Shown here: one piece after another, positions 1 through 8,090 of the stretch
Layout: every line of letters begins with the position of its first letter
Numbering within the stretch: position 1 is the first letter of the stretch
Source of the DNA: a virus
Strand: one strand, 5' to 3'
Virus record (IMG/VR): IMGVR_UViG_3300000956_000001
Location: 18,630-82,629 of that record
DNA length: 64,000 nt
Notes under the pieces: generated by a model
Databases searched by the model: none
What the model was told of the DNA's origin: nothing
What the model saw: only the letters and a program-made list of their open reading frames with translations
Translations under genes and position numbers: made by a program

Positions 1-805
1 CTGCCCTGTTAATGCGATCCAGCAGATCGGTACGATCGAAGCTCACCTCCTCCTCGTAGGCGAGCGAGGTGATCCTGTGAACGGGAGGCATTTCGCCACC
101 GAGCTTAACGACTTGGATCTGTGTGTAGTCGTCAGGCATAGCGACGAACATATTACCAGTACTGCCAACCAGCACGTCACCCATCTGCTTCATGAGCGAG
201 CCGATACTCCATGCTGGGATGACCATTGGTTCCTTGAGGTCAATCTCGCATGGAACGCGCGCGACCTTGTAGCGATCTGTCGCAAGCATGTGCTGCCCGT
301 CGATGAGCACGCCGTTCAGTGGTGCTGGACCTTCCTTCGACGCAGCCCACTCTACGCGAGTGATGTTGCCACCGAAGTTCGGCGCATTGACGAGTTCGAG
401 CGCATCTACCACCGACCACTCGGGATAGAACGGGTTCTGGTTTAGATTGAGCTGAACCTTCATTCGACCCGATGTGATAATGACAGGCCCCTTGCCGTCC
501 CAGGTAAAGGTAACCTGCTTGCCGGTCGTGGCTGGGAGTGTGCCGATGACGCCAGCAAGAAGCTGACTTGGAAGGCGCCAACGACAAGGATCACCTTCGC
601 ACACGTTCGTGTCGATTACCTCGACGTAGAACGTCTCGACATCAGTTGCGCGGATGACACAGGGAGCATCAGTTCCAGGTGCGATGTCGAAGATAATGCC
701 AGCTGCCTTGTCGAATGAGCTGCCCACCTTTGCTGGGGCCACGCGCGCAGCACGTTTCAAGGCATCCGCGATTGTTCCAGCTTCGAACGTGACCCTTGTT
801 GTCAT
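1..805 (-). CDS. dnaN: DNA polymerase sliding clamp (beta-clamp/DnaN-like), C-terminus cut by window
   Basis: The minus-strand frame is open from the ATG at 805 to the window edge (268 codons; the family usually has about 370-400 residues, so the last domain lies outside). Residues about 165-183 read GVLIDGQHMLATDRYKVAR, the hallmark of the second domain of bacterial beta clamps, where a strand is followed by A-T-D-x-x-K/R-x-A. The surrounding alternation of strands also fits. It should encircle DNA and tether a replicative polymerase. The start overlaps the stop of the gene downstream on the same strand in an ATGA. Nearby exonuclease and SNF2 genes support a replication role. Confidence 0.8.
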   Translation of the reverse strand, partial: MTTRVTFEAGTIADALKRAARVAPAKVGSSFDKAAGIIFDIAPGTDAPCVIRATDVETFYVEVIDTNVCEGDPCRWRLPSQLLAGVIGTLPATTGKQVTFTWDGKGPVIITSGRMKVQLNLNQNPFYPEWSVVDALELVNAPNFGGNITRVEWAASKEGPAPLNGVLIDGQHMLATDRYKVARVPCEIDLKEPMVIPAWSIGSLMKQMGDVLVGSTGNMFVAMPDDYTQIQVVKLGGEMPPVHRITSLAYEEEVSFDRTDLLDRINRA

Positions 806-1035
806 ACCTGGGTTTCGTCTTTCTGGTCGATGACCGGCTCTTCTACTGTGCTGCGTATGGCCACGACGCACACAATCTCGTCTACGCTGATCGTGTGAAG
901 TTTACGCGTCCAGTCTTCCGGCGTGTTCCACTTCATTCGAGTGAGATCGCCAGTCATCTCGTTGCGAACTGTGCCGATGTAGTCGCTGTCCACGACTACC
1001 TTGGCGCCGCTCTTGAATGTGATTTCGAGCTTCAC
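802..1035 (-). CDS. Hypothetical protein, 77 aa
   Basis: Small protein, not recognised. It has a beta-rich N-terminal half (MKLEITFKSGAKVVVDSDY) that resembles a short SH3- or Sm-like barrel strand pattern, then an acidic tail. It overlaps its neighbours by 4 bases on both sides (ATGA junctions), so it is translated as part of the clamp/exonuclease operon. Function unknown. Confidence 0.7.
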   Translation of the reverse strand: MKLEITFKSGAKVVVDSDYIGTVRNEMTGDLTRMKWNTPEDWTRKLHTISVDEIVCVVAIRSTVEEPVIDQKDETQV

Positions 1036-1349
1036 GTGTTGCTCCGTCCCGCCGTTGCTTGACTAAGCCATCCCTTAATTATCTCAGGAGTAGGAATAAC
1101 CTTGCCCTCCTCTACGTCTATGAGCAGGTAGCACGCCGACACTTCTTTGTGACCTAGAGGATCACCACAGAAGTGACAGGTGTGTCGATCGTAGTTGCAT
1201 CGATCGCAACAATTATACGAGGGATGCTCGCCACCACACACCTGACAAAGGCCGAGAATCCACATAGCCTTGTCGTATTGAAGACCGCGAGCCTGAGCTT
1301 CTACGGCAGCAGCCACAACTTCGACGGCAATCTTGAATTCGCTAGACAT
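1032..1349 (-). CDS. Zinc-ribbon protein, 105 aa
   Basis: Three closely spaced Cys pairs lie between residues about 35 and 65 (CQVCGG, CCDRCNYD, CHFCGD), with a His in HTCHFC. This is a likely double zinc-binding knuckle that binds nucleic acid or protein. The N-terminal third is a predicted helix. It overlaps the exonuclease gene by 8 bases and the next gene by 4. The exact role cannot be told from sequence. Confidence 0.75.
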   Translation of the reverse strand: MSSEFKIAVEVVAAAVEAQARGLQYDKAMWILGLCQVCGGEHPSYNCCDRCNYDRHTCHFCGDPLGHKEVSACYLLIDVEEGKVIPTPEIIKGWLSQATAGRSNT

Positions 1350-2031
1350 CGAGACCAGGCAGTGGATCCATACTACTCACGTCCTCGGGAATGCTGCAGT
1401 TGAGGAAATTCTCGTAGTAAAAGGTCAGCTCGCGAAGTGTCGCCATCATGTCGTCGCGCACGCGGTGTTTGGCGTTGGCCTTCTGGAACTGAGGCATGAG
1501 CTGCATCTCTGCGAACAGGCCGGGGTTAGCCTGACGACAGACTTCCTTGATGGCGCTGACGTCAGCGTTGCGGTAGGTGAAGAATTCGTGCGCAACGCTG
1601 AGATCGGCAGCCCAGAAGTCCCTGTCGAATGCGACCGACGATCCGGTCATAGGAAACTTTCCAGCTTCAAGACCGCAGATCTCTGTGAGCCATTCCCAGA
1701 TAGCCAGAGACACGAAGGTGGGACTGTAGTCTCCGTACTGCTTTCCGAGTCGGTGATGAATGAACTCGTAACCTTCGGGAAGTGCGCGAACCTCGGCGGC
1801 AAGTCCGTTCTCGACATGCATCTTTCGCACGAGATCAGAAGCGGTTGCGAAGGCGTCCTCCCAGCCCTCTGGGGCAACCAGCCACGAATTGACCGCCAGA
1901 GGGCTCAGCCACCGGTCGACGATCGTGACGCCGACTTCCAGAATGGCGTCCGTAGTCCAGTCGAGACCTGTGGTTTCGGTGTCGACGACAACATATGCCG
2001 CCTTGCTCGGGTCAATCAGATGTGTTGTCAC
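1342..2031 (-). CDS. DnaQ-like DEDDh 3'-5' exonuclease, 229 aa
   Basis: The N-terminus carries YVVVDTETTGL (catalytic D17 and E19). A later Asp lies in GSSVAFDRDFW, and the C-terminal HRVRDDMM has the His and Asp of the third motif, so all four DEDDh acids and the His can be seen. Such enzymes proofread or trim DNA or RNA with two metal ions. I chose the GTG at 2031 because a longer reading frame would run deep into the HTH gene upstream; with this start the overlap is 20 bases. It sits between the clamp and a helicase, which suggests a replisome or repair role. Confidence 0.85.
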   Translation of the reverse strand: MTTHLIDPSKAAYVVVDTETTGLDWTTDAILEVGVTIVDRWLSPLAVNSWLVAPEGWEDAFATASDLVRKMHVENGLAAEVRALPEGYEFIHHRLGKQYGDYSPTFVSLAIWEWLTEICGLEAGKFPMTGSSVAFDRDFWAADLSVAHEFFTYRNADVSAIKEVCRQANPGLFAEMQLMPQFQKANAKHRVRDDMMATLRELTFYYENFLNCSIPEDVSSMDPLPGLDV

Positions 2032-2260
2032 GGGGTTTGTTTGGTCCTTCCGCAAGGTATCGGTTGACTTCTGCCTTGGAGATTCGCCAGCCCTTACCTG
2101 GCTTGATTGCAGCGATGCGTCCGTCTCGACACATCCGCTGCACAGTGGCCTGCTGAAGACCGAGGATAAATCCAACTTCCACGGGTTCGTAGAGTCTATC
2201 CTTGCCCGATAGCAGGTCTTGCGGGTCAGGTCCGGTGCTGGCAGTCACAACTTGCTCCAC
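2012..2260 (-). CDS. Excisionase-family helix-turn-helix DNA-binding protein, 82 aa
   Basis: The core reads EPVEVGFILGLQQATVQRMC, followed by RDGRIAAIKPGKGWRISKAE and an Arg-Tyr-Leu end. This is the MerR-like winged HTH of the excisionase/HTH_17 family: helix, recognition helix, then a wing that closes with W-R-I. It should bind DNA as a small regulator or recombination directionality factor. The start is the GTG at 2260 behind a GGGGTGGAG stretch. A tyrosine recombinase is encoded 6 kb away, so a link is possible but unproven. Confidence 0.75.
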   Translation of the reverse strand: MEQVVTASTGPDPQDLLSGKDRLYEPVEVGFILGLQQATVQRMCRDGRIAAIKPGKGWRISKAEVNRYLAEGPNKPRDNTSD

Positions 2261-2324
2261 CCCTGCATGAGCTGTGGTCGCCCATCTTGCAGGCTTCGCA
2301 GATGAACTTCAGAATTCTCTTCAT
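2226..2324 (-). CDS. Cys-rich microprotein, 32 aa
   Basis: ATG at 2324, TGA at 2226-2228. It contains C9, C12, C20, C26 and C28 (pattern CEAC-x7-C-x5-CDC), so one zinc ion could be held. It overlaps the start of the HTH gene by 35 bases in another frame and begins 1 base after the stop of the membrane microprotein upstream. Unknown function; short length limits certainty. Confidence 0.55.
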   Translation of the reverse strand: MKRILKFICEACKMGDHSSCRGGASCDCQHRT

Positions 2325-2325
2325 G

Positions 2326-2418
2326 TCACGGCCTGTCGTAGATGAGGAAGTAGCACGGAGTTGTCACGATAATAGCAACAAGAAGAAACCACAGGAACAT
2401 CCTCAGTGCTCTTATCAT
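2326..2418 (-). CDS. Single-span membrane microprotein, 30 aa
   Basis: Starts in an ATGA overlap with the stop of the SNF2 gene (ATG at 2418). After a basic start (MIRALR) there is one hydrophobic stretch, MFLWFLLVAIIVTTPCYFLI, then a short polar end. Probably an inner-membrane peptide with its N-terminus inside. It is one of many such peptides in this genome; no specific function can be assigned. Confidence 0.6.
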   Translation of the reverse strand: MIRALRMFLWFLLVAIIVTTPCYFLIYDRP

Positions 2419-3866
2419 GTGACGTACTCCTTTGTACGAAGTGCCTTCAGAATTGCGCGCGTTACCTGGGCATCTTCGATAACCCTGTCGAACTCTTTTG
2501 ACTTTGCCTTATTGATTGCTTCGACGCGTTGCTCTGCGGTGCCGCGTGTGATGAAGTCAGTTACCTGAATCGGCTGCGTGAGGTCCGCTCCGATACGGTG
2601 TAGCCTGTCAACTGCCTGCTGGTTCAAGCCAGGAACAAATAGGCGATCTACACGGAAGGCGTTCCTCGACCACGTCATGTTGAGCCCTACGCCAGCAACC
2701 TGCGTCATGCAGATAAGAACGCCAGCCTGCGGTAGACTGCCCATCTTCTTGACGATATCTTGTCGCTCGTTCGGCGGAACATCACCGTGGAGCTGCATAT
2801 TAGGAATGCCGACCTTTGTGAATCTATCAACAAGACACTGAATCACTGGTCGAAAGCGTGTGAAAATGACAACCTTCTCGTCACGCATAACCAGTTCGCT
2901 TGCGCGATCCACCACCGCGTCGAGCTTGTAGCTATCGTCGGGGTAGCCGAGGGTCGCTGGCGTAGCGCAGATCTGAAGAATCCGCATAAGGCGCAGCATG
3001 GGATCTTCGGTGTCGAAGTTCTTTTCGCTTGGATCAACATTGGCGATCTCAAATTCTTCCTCTGCCTGTTCGTACAATGCAAGCTGCGCTGGGTGCAGAT
3101 CCACAAGCACCTGAATGTACTGAACTTCGGGGAGGTCGAGAACATCCTTTTTGAGTCTACGAAGCATAACCTGATTCAGGATGCCGTGGAGCTGCTTTCC
3201 GTTCTTGTGGCCCGTGACAGTCCTATTTTTGAAACCACCCATTACACAGTAACGGTTCCTGTATGCGTAATAGTTGGGGAAGAACTTCGGCGCGATGCGA
3301 TTCAGCATCGGCCACAGTTCGGATACGTTGTTGAGCACCGGCGTACCTGTGAGGCAGATAGAACGATCGCCTTTTAGTGCGAGGCATGCCTTTGTGCGCT
3401 TGGCCTCGGGATTCTTGATCGTATGCGCCTCGTCGAAGATGAGCATTCGCGCGTTGAGCACATTCAGTTCGGCGAGATGGGTTTCAACCTGCTCGTAATT
3501 GACAATCAGGATCTTCGGCTTTTTCCACAGTGCGAACTCGACGATCTGAGCGGTGCGTTCGATTGAGGTAAGAGTACGTGGTCGTCCAGTTCTCGGGCTG
3601 TACTCTTGTCCCAGAATCTTGTACGGGATGCGCGTGAACTTTTCGATCTCGTCGGCCCAGTTACCACGAAGCGAGACAGGACATACCACGATGCACGTGT
3701 CACCCTGACCGGTAAACACGTCACCGATGAAGACAGTCAGAGCCTGGAGCGACTTCCCTAGTCCCATGTCATCGGCCAGCAGGGAGCTGTTCCAATGCAT
3801 GAGCTGACGGATGCCCTCGACCTGATGGGGGTAGTAGACTACCTCATCCTTCAGGTAGGGCTCCAT
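2415..3866 (-). CDS. SNF2-family DNA helicase/translocase, 483 aa
   Basis: All core SNF2 motifs are visible: LLADDMGLGKSLQAL (Walker A, residues 30-44), LIFDEAHTIKNPEA (Walker B, DEAH), CLTGTPVLN (motif III), VVIFTRFRP (motif IV) and QQAVDRLHRIGADLTQPIQV (motifs V/VI with the Arg finger). It is a compact two-lobe ATPase without extra domains, similar in size to other phage SNF2 proteins. It should translocate on duplex DNA. The ATG at 3866 is preferred: it has CCGGAAG just upstream and limits overlap with the next gene to 23 bases. Confidence 0.9.
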   Translation of the reverse strand: MEPYLKDEVVYYPHQVEGIRQLMHWNSSLLADDMGLGKSLQALTVFIGDVFTGQGDTCIVVCPVSLRGNWADEIEKFTRIPYKILGQEYSPRTGRPRTLTSIERTAQIVEFALWKKPKILIVNYEQVETHLAELNVLNARMLIFDEAHTIKNPEAKRTKACLALKGDRSICLTGTPVLNNVSELWPMLNRIAPKFFPNYYAYRNRYCVMGGFKNRTVTGHKNGKQLHGILNQVMLRRLKKDVLDLPEVQYIQVLVDLHPAQLALYEQAEEEFEIANVDPSEKNFDTEDPMLRLMRILQICATPATLGYPDDSYKLDAVVDRASELVMRDEKVVIFTRFRPVIQCLVDRFTKVGIPNMQLHGDVPPNERQDIVKKMGSLPQAGVLICMTQVAGVGLNMTWSRNAFRVDRLFVPGLNQQAVDRLHRIGADLTQPIQVTDFITRGTAEQRVEAINKAKSKEFDRVIEDAQVTRAILKALRTKEYVT

Positions 3867-4200
3867 CGACTTCCGGGGGGCTGCCACTGGGTGTCCTCCA
3901 TGTTCCGATGTGCCAAGTTCCGCAGAAGTTGTCGTAGTAGGCACTCTTGCTTCCATTGCGCCTGGCGGCTTCGAGTCCCTCTTCGAGGGAGAAGTAGTGA
4001 CGCTTCTCCTTCAGCGGGAACTTCCACTTTACGACGTGCTGGCGAGGCCATTGCTCCTGTGGGATGTCCAGAGGGTCTATCATCCCAGCGCACTTATAGC
4101 TACAGTACAGACCCTTGATGATATACAGACAGAGATAGTTCCGGCACTTAAAGCATCTAATCCTGTTCGGATAGCGGTGTGCCGAGCCGGTCTTTTGCAA
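3844..4200 (-). CDS. Zinc-finger-like hypothetical protein, 118 aa
   Basis: Near the N-terminus CFKC and CSYKC are spaced as a treble-clef or ribbon zinc site. The rest is basic and aromatic (WKFPLKEKRHYFSLEEGLEAA). It overlaps the upstream gene by 44 bases and the SNF2 gene by 23. Probably nucleic-acid binding; not recognised further. Confidence 0.7.
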   Translation of the reverse strand: MQKTGSAHRYPNRIRCFKCRNYLCLYIIKGLYCSYKCAGMIDPLDIPQEQWPRQHVVKWKFPLKEKRHYFSLEEGLEAARRNGSKSAYYDNFCGTWHIGTWRTPSGSPPEVDGALPEG

Positions 4201-4744
4201 TGCGTGCCTCCTCTCCGTCAGAATGACCCTCGTAGTACTCGTCCAGGTTGGCTTCGAGCTTCTCCAACTCTACAGGGGAAAGGGTAGATTCTCCATCCAG
4301 TCCCTGCCGGTACCCGAGATCATAGGAGACGTGACGATCACTGAAGATGCCGTCGACGTACGCTGTCTTGGGATCTTCGGCGAGCAGCGTTTCGTAATCC
4401 GGCTGGTCGATCGCAAGACCAGCGCGCATCTTCGAGATGCAATCCCGACACGCCAGGCGTCCACTACGTGACCGCAGGACAGCGCTATCCTTTTTCTTCC
4501 CATGCACCCACGAAGTAATTTCCTCGTGCGTGTCGGGATCGCTTGGATCGACACGGCGCTGACAAAAGCAGCACTGGTGCCGTGTCGTAAGATCAGGTTC
4601 CTCTTGTGTAACAGCGTTTTCTTCATGTGCCTCGTCTCCGGAGGGAGGATCAAACAAGGCTTCCTGGCAAGTTTCCAGTACCTGATGGTATCCAGTACCG
4701 ATGTCAATCGTGGGCGAGTCCGTCGGTCCAGTGGACGGTTCCAT
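4157..4744 (-). CDS. Hypothetical protein with CxxC zinc motif, 195 aa
   Basis: An acidic N-terminal third is followed by HQCCFCQRRVDPSDP and, about 45 residues later, LACRDCISKM, which together could form one zinc ribbon. The C-terminal part has helical, acidic segments (SPVELEKLEANLDEYYEGHS). It overlaps both neighbours (44 and 41 bases), so the start at 4744 is not fully certain. No known family recognised. Confidence 0.7.
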   Translation of the reverse strand: MEPSTGPTDSPTIDIGTGYHQVLETCQEALFDPPSGDEAHEENAVTQEEPDLTTRHQCCFCQRRVDPSDPDTHEEITSWVHGKKKDSAVLRSRSGRLACRDCISKMRAGLAIDQPDYETLLAEDPKTAYVDGIFSDRHVSYDLGYRQGLDGESTLSPVELEKLEANLDEYYEGHSDGEEARIAKDRLGTPLSEQD

Positions 4745-4889
4745 CAGCGTCTACTCTCATCCCAGGTCCGATTACTGCTTCAGTGAATGGATCGCGCACC
4801 TGCTGGAGGACAGGCTCGCCGGACGGTGCGTCGGGATCGAAGAACTGACTTACGTCAAAATCCCTTTGTTCGGGCGTCAGCTCGGCCAC
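4704..4889 (-). CDS. Hypothetical protein, 61 aa
   Basis: GTG start overlapping the preceding stop in TAGTG. Acidic, proline-containing, with no membrane segment or Cys. The C-terminal VDADGTVHWTDG looks like a beta hairpin. Unknown. Confidence 0.6.
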   Translation of the reverse strand: MAELTPEQRDFDVSQFFDPDAPSGEPVLQQVRDPFTEAVIGPGMRVDADGTVHWTDGLAHD

Positions 4890-5251
4890 TAGATGCCGTG
4901 CATCGAGGTCTCGTGCGCCGTGCTACCACAGGTCAGGCACGCCTTGTGCTTGAGTTGCAGGTAGACCGACAGCTGGCCCGACAGGTAGTGCGGAAACACT
5001 GTGTCAGCTTGCGTTGCAAGATGCTGCATGAGCGTGAACAGCGTGTACGTGTGTTCAGCGTTCATCTCTCTCATCATGCGGTCGATCGAGGCGCGCAACT
5101 CTTGCGCCTGTGCATGCGCGCGATCGTGGGCTTCTTGCTGAGCCTTGATGAATGCAGCTGGTCCCACGATTACCATTTCTCCGTCACTGTGCGTCTCGAT
5201 GTCTTGATCATTCTCTTCGTTTTCATCTGGAACGTCGGCATCTTCGCTCAT
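4889..5251 (-). CDS. Hypothetical acidic/helical protein, 120 aa
   Basis: Very acidic first 25 residues, a long amphipathic helix (about residues 33-75, rich in Ala, Gln, Arg and Glu), and a C-terminal CLTCGSTAHETSMH that could hold a metal. Good ribosome-binding site AGGAAATC before the ATG at 5251. It is the first gene after a hairpin and a possible -10 box (TATGAT at 5277-5272), so it probably begins an operon running to position 1. Confidence 0.7.
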   Translation of the reverse strand: MSEDADVPDENEENDQDIETHSDGEMVIVGPAAFIKAQQEAHDRAHAQAQELRASIDRMMREMNAEHTYTLFTLMQHLATQADTVFPHYLSGQLSVYLQLKHKACLTCGSTAHETSMHGI

Positions 5252-5280
5252 GATTTCCTGTCTTGTATGGTATCATAGAG

Positions 5281-5318
5281 GCTGGCCCGGTAGCCACACA
5301 CTCGACTACCGGGCCAGC
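5281..5318. terminator. GC-rich hairpin between operons
   Basis: A perfect 13-base inverted repeat (GCTGGCCCGGTAG at 5281-5293 and its complement at 5306-5318) with a 12-base loop. It lies directly after the stop of the SSB-like gene (minus strand), where a factor-independent terminator is expected. Neither side has a long U run. A minus-strand -10 box (TATGAT, 5272-5277) starts only 4 bases beyond the stem, so terminator and next promoter are nested. Confidence 0.65.
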
Positions 5319-5336
5319 TTTACCTTGCAGTGCGAA

Positions 5337-6482
5337 CTAGAAGGGCAGTGCCTCGTCGTCTCGGGCACTGCCAACGACTGGCGTTGAAGGTGCCGAAGTC
5401 GTCGGGAACGGCATACCAGCAGGCTCGACCACCAGGCCAGTAACTACTGGCGCCGGAGTCACGACGACGGGCTGTGCCGCCTGCGCTGCCTGTGCAGCAG
5501 CCTGGTCCCGCTGCCACTGCTCGAATGCCGCGCGCTGTGGATCGACGGCGGGCTGGGCGGGCTGGACAGGTGCTGCCGTCGACGGTTGCACGACGGTCTG
5601 CTGTCCAGGAGCCCAGCTGTTGTTGCCGAAGCCAGCATTGACGTTCTGCTGAGCGATGTTCTGACCGGTCACGTTCTCCTGCTGCTTGTCGTCGTCGTCG
5701 TTGCGCGGCGGACGAGTCACATAGCCTCGAACCTGAAGATAGTTCTGCTGGTACATCGGCCAGAGTCCCTGGTCGGTGCGCCCTGTTGCCACCATGGTCG
5801 GAACGTAGTACTTGTTCTTACCACGCATCTGTGCAGTAAGGCCCCACCTGCCGCGGATGGCAAAGGCGGGAAGCTCCTGTCGGTGGATGCTTCCGAAGAA
5901 CGACTTGCTGATGTTGATACTGGAGCGCTGGGCAGTGAACAGCGCGAGCATCGATGGCTCGTTACCCTCGGATGCGTAGAGGAGTACGATGGCGTGCTGC
6001 TGGCTGCACCAGGTCTTCTTGCCGTCTGGGTGACTTCCCCACGTAGCGAGGCGACAAGTTGAGCAGGGAAGCGTCGTGCGTCCCGCCTCGTTCTTGGCGA
6101 AGTCGTTCGGATTCCAGCCGGTTGCCTGCCAGGGGAAGGCCTCCAGCGGGTCTTTGCTTGTGGTGTTCGGGTAGCCAGCCGAGTTGTCGACCGAGCGACA
6201 CATCGGCTTCTTCTTGGTGCTGTCGTCCATGATGGCGGGCCACAGCACCCGCTGCTTCACGAGACCCAGCGGAATGACCTCGATAACCGGGTAGGCCAGC
6301 TCCGGTGCAAGGCTGTCGACGTAGCCACCCATCTCGTGATTGATCGAGAGTCGTGGGAGCTTGAGGTCTTCGACACCGAAGTCCTCAAGGCCGGTCACAG
6401 AGTCGTCATACACTCCGGGACCAACCAGATCGGTACCTGGCTCTGTCACGTTTTGTCCGTTCTGCCGTTTTGTCTGTTTCAC
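5337..6482 (-). CDS. Putative single-stranded DNA-binding protein (SSB-like), 381 aa
   Basis: Three parts can be seen: a folded region (residues about 25-255) with beta-rich segments and several Cys; a Gln/Ala/Pro-rich linker (about 256-365); and a C-terminus ending DDEALPF. The acidic tip with a final Pro-Phe matches the peptide by which bacterial SSBs recruit partners (DDDIPF), and the linker is also SSB-like. The core does not look like a standard OB-fold SSB, so the family is inferred from architecture and replication context. GTG start at 6482 with a weak ribosome site; a start 12 codons later is possible. Confidence 0.55.
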   Translation of the reverse strand: MKQTKRQNGQNVTEPGTDLVGPGVYDDSVTGLEDFGVEDLKLPRLSINHEMGGYVDSLAPELAYPVIEVIPLGLVKQRVLWPAIMDDSTKKKPMCRSVDNSAGYPNTTSKDPLEAFPWQATGWNPNDFAKNEAGRTTLPCSTCRLATWGSHPDGKKTWCSQQHAIVLLYASEGNEPSMLALFTAQRSSINISKSFFGSIHRQELPAFAIRGRWGLTAQMRGKNKYYVPTMVATGRTDQGLWPMYQQNYLQVRGYVTRPPRNDDDDKQQENVTGQNIAQQNVNAGFGNNSWAPGQQTVVQPSTAAPVQPAQPAVDPQRAAFEQWQRDQAAAQAAQAAQPVVVTPAPVVTGLVVEPAGMPFPTTSAPSTPVVGSARDDEALPF

Positions 6483-6517
6483 AGGACTTGTGTGGTTCTG
6501 GCGTTACTGTACGCGGA

Positions 6518-6976
6518 TTAGTACGGCCATTCCTGAGCGCCGACCTGTGCGACCGTTGAAGCTTCCTTCACGGCAGAGAGGTACTTGAAGTACCCACCCA
6601 GTTCGTTAAGGCGAGCAACATGCGCGCGGTGGTTGTACTCCACCGACTTCACCTGAGCGTTGATAGCGTCACGCCGCGCCATGGCGTCGAGCCGGAGCCG
6701 GTTGAGATCCACCAGTTCCTGGCTGTGTGCGTAGGCGAGCTTGATGTGACGCTCGAACTCCGTCGGACGCATCTCCGGATTGTTGAGCGACTCGTAGACG
6801 AGGATGTCCTGGCGCTTCCGCTCAATGTCGGCATCCAGGTTCCGCGTCTCGGTCTCGAAGTTTGCCTGCGTACGGTAGAGATCCGCGAGCTGCGAGGTAA
6901 GCTGCTCCGCCTCAATCCAGGTGCGATGGACTCCGAGCTTGTCTTCCGCGTACGAGATTGCCCTGTTGCTTCCCAT
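6518..6976 (-). CDS. Coiled-coil hypothetical protein, 152 aa
   Basis: Almost entirely helical with heptad-like spacing (residues about 20-140, for example LADLYRTQANFETETRNLDA). There are no Cys and no membrane segment. A strong promoter ends 6 bases before the ATG, so the mRNA is probably leaderless. It sits just upstream of the SSB-like gene, which suggests a DNA-metabolism accessory role, but there is no family match I can name. Confidence 0.7.
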   Translation of the reverse strand: MGSNRAISYAEDKLGVHRTWIEAEQLTSQLADLYRTQANFETETRNLDADIERKRQDILVYESLNNPEMRPTEFERHIKLAYAHSQELVDLNRLRLDAMARRDAINAQVKSVEYNHRAHVARLNELGGYFKYLSAVKEASTVAQVGAQEWPY

Positions 6977-6982
6977 GCGCCT

Positions 6983-7012
6983 ATCCTAGATCGCAGGATA
7001 CCGGCATGTCAA
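6983..7012 (-). promoter_or_regulatory. Minus-strand promoter, leaderless start
   Basis: Reads TTGACA (7012-7007), an 18-base spacer, then TAGGAT (6988-6983). Six bases later comes the ATG of the coiled-coil gene (6976). A transcript starting 6-7 bases after the -10 would begin at the start codon itself. Actinobacteria commonly use such leaderless mRNAs. Confidence 0.7.
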
Positions 7013-7055
7013 CCTATCGCCACGAAAAGCATGTTATCGGCGCGGCTCGGCTACG

Positions 7056-7349
7056 TCAAGCAAAGTGGGTCATCGTTTGAATCTTGATACCACGACGCTT
7101 ACACCAGCGGACGAACTCGCTAACATTGACACGCCAGTCAGGTCTCTCGTCCGCCGGTGCGATGTTGACTGCGTCCATCTGATGTGACGCCTTGATGCCA
7201 GACGATCTGCCTGCGTAGTACAGGTAGGTATTCATGAGGTGCGTTTCACTGATGTTCAGCATCGAAGCAAGCTGGTCCGTAGTGAACAGGAAGATCACTG
7301 GCGGTAGGCCGACGCTTTGGCCGGTCATTCCCGAGTCAGGCCTGCCCAT
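7056..7349 (-). CDS. Helix-turn-helix DNA-binding protein, 97 aa
   Basis: TTDQLASMLNISETHLMNTY is a good HTH (helix, turn at NIS, recognition helix), followed by a C-terminal WRVNVSEFVRWCKRRG that resembles the closing wing/helix of excisionase-type regulators. Start ATG overlaps the previous stop by 1 base (TGATG). Likely a small DNA-binding regulator; target unknown. Confidence 0.65.
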   Translation of the reverse strand: MGRPDSGMTGQSVGLPPVIFLFTTDQLASMLNISETHLMNTYLYYAGRSSGIKASHQMDAVNIAPADERPDWRVNVSEFVRWCKRRGIKIQTMTHFA

Positions 7350-8080
7350 CAGAAGAAGCCCTTCATGCGCTTATCTGCCTCGCGCTTCGTGCGGTAAGTT
7401 GCGACTTCGAGTCCGAGCTTCAGGACGTTGTCATTGAAGCCCATAAATCGCATTGGCTTGGTGCCGATCATGGCGAACCCCTTGTCGGCCCAGCGATTGA
7501 GGACTGAATAAATCGCGCCTTGACTCGGGGAGTTCTCTGCGTCGATCATGAGCGAGATTGCGTCAGTAGTAAGCAACTCCCAGGGAAGGAACCCGTCCAA
7601 CCAGAGCTTACAGACGATCTCAACGTTCGAATCCAGCTCGCCGCGTCGTCGACGCTCGCCCGTCTCTTCGCGCTGCGACTCGTCGGCCTCCTCGCCAAGA
7701 ACCCTCACGCGCACGAGGTTTGCCAGCTGGTCAGACACCTTCGGAGATGCAATCAACTGGCGGTACATGTGGTACGGGTCTGGCGGAATCACCGTGACGT
7801 CATTACCGGCGGGCAGGATTGTCACGCGCCCGGTGCCCGATTTAACGGCCTCCACGATGTCCCTAACGGCCGTATCCGGCATGTCGTTGGGTAGGGTGAC
7901 CGGCGATGAAGCAACGGCCTCCATGGCCCGTACCGTGGCAGCCAATGCATGACACCAGCAAGTACATGTTGCTCCACTGAATCGCCAGACGTATTCTCCC
8001 TGGCAAGACTGCATGAGTGTACCCAGGTAGCTGAACGTTTTGCTTCCCTCGTGGGCACCGTTGGCACAGTGTCCAGTCAC
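7349..8080 (-). CDS. Hypothetical protein with possible C-terminal winged helix, 243 aa
   Basis: Starts (GTG at 8080, 10 bases after the upstream stop) with a His/Cys-rich segment (CANGAH, TCTCWCH) that could bind zinc. It ends with a helical region NVEIVCKLWLDGFLPWELLT and SQGAIYSVLNRWADKGFAMI, which looks like a winged helix. The frame is open up to 8374, but there the overlapping gene (8091-8543) has the codon pattern of real genes here, so the shorter start is preferred. Function unknown. Confidence 0.6.
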   Translation of the reverse strand: MTGHCANGAHEGSKTFSYLGTLMQSCQGEYVWRFSGATCTCWCHALAATVRAMEAVASSPVTLPNDMPDTAVRDIVEAVKSGTGRVTILPAGNDVTVIPPDPYHMYRQLIASPKVSDQLANLVRVRVLGEEADESQREETGERRRRGELDSNVEIVCKLWLDGFLPWELLTTDAISLMIDAENSPSQGAIYSVLNRWADKGFAMIGTKPMRFMGFNDNVLKLGLEVATYRTKREADKRMKGFF

Positions 8081-8090
8081 GTAAGGGAAC

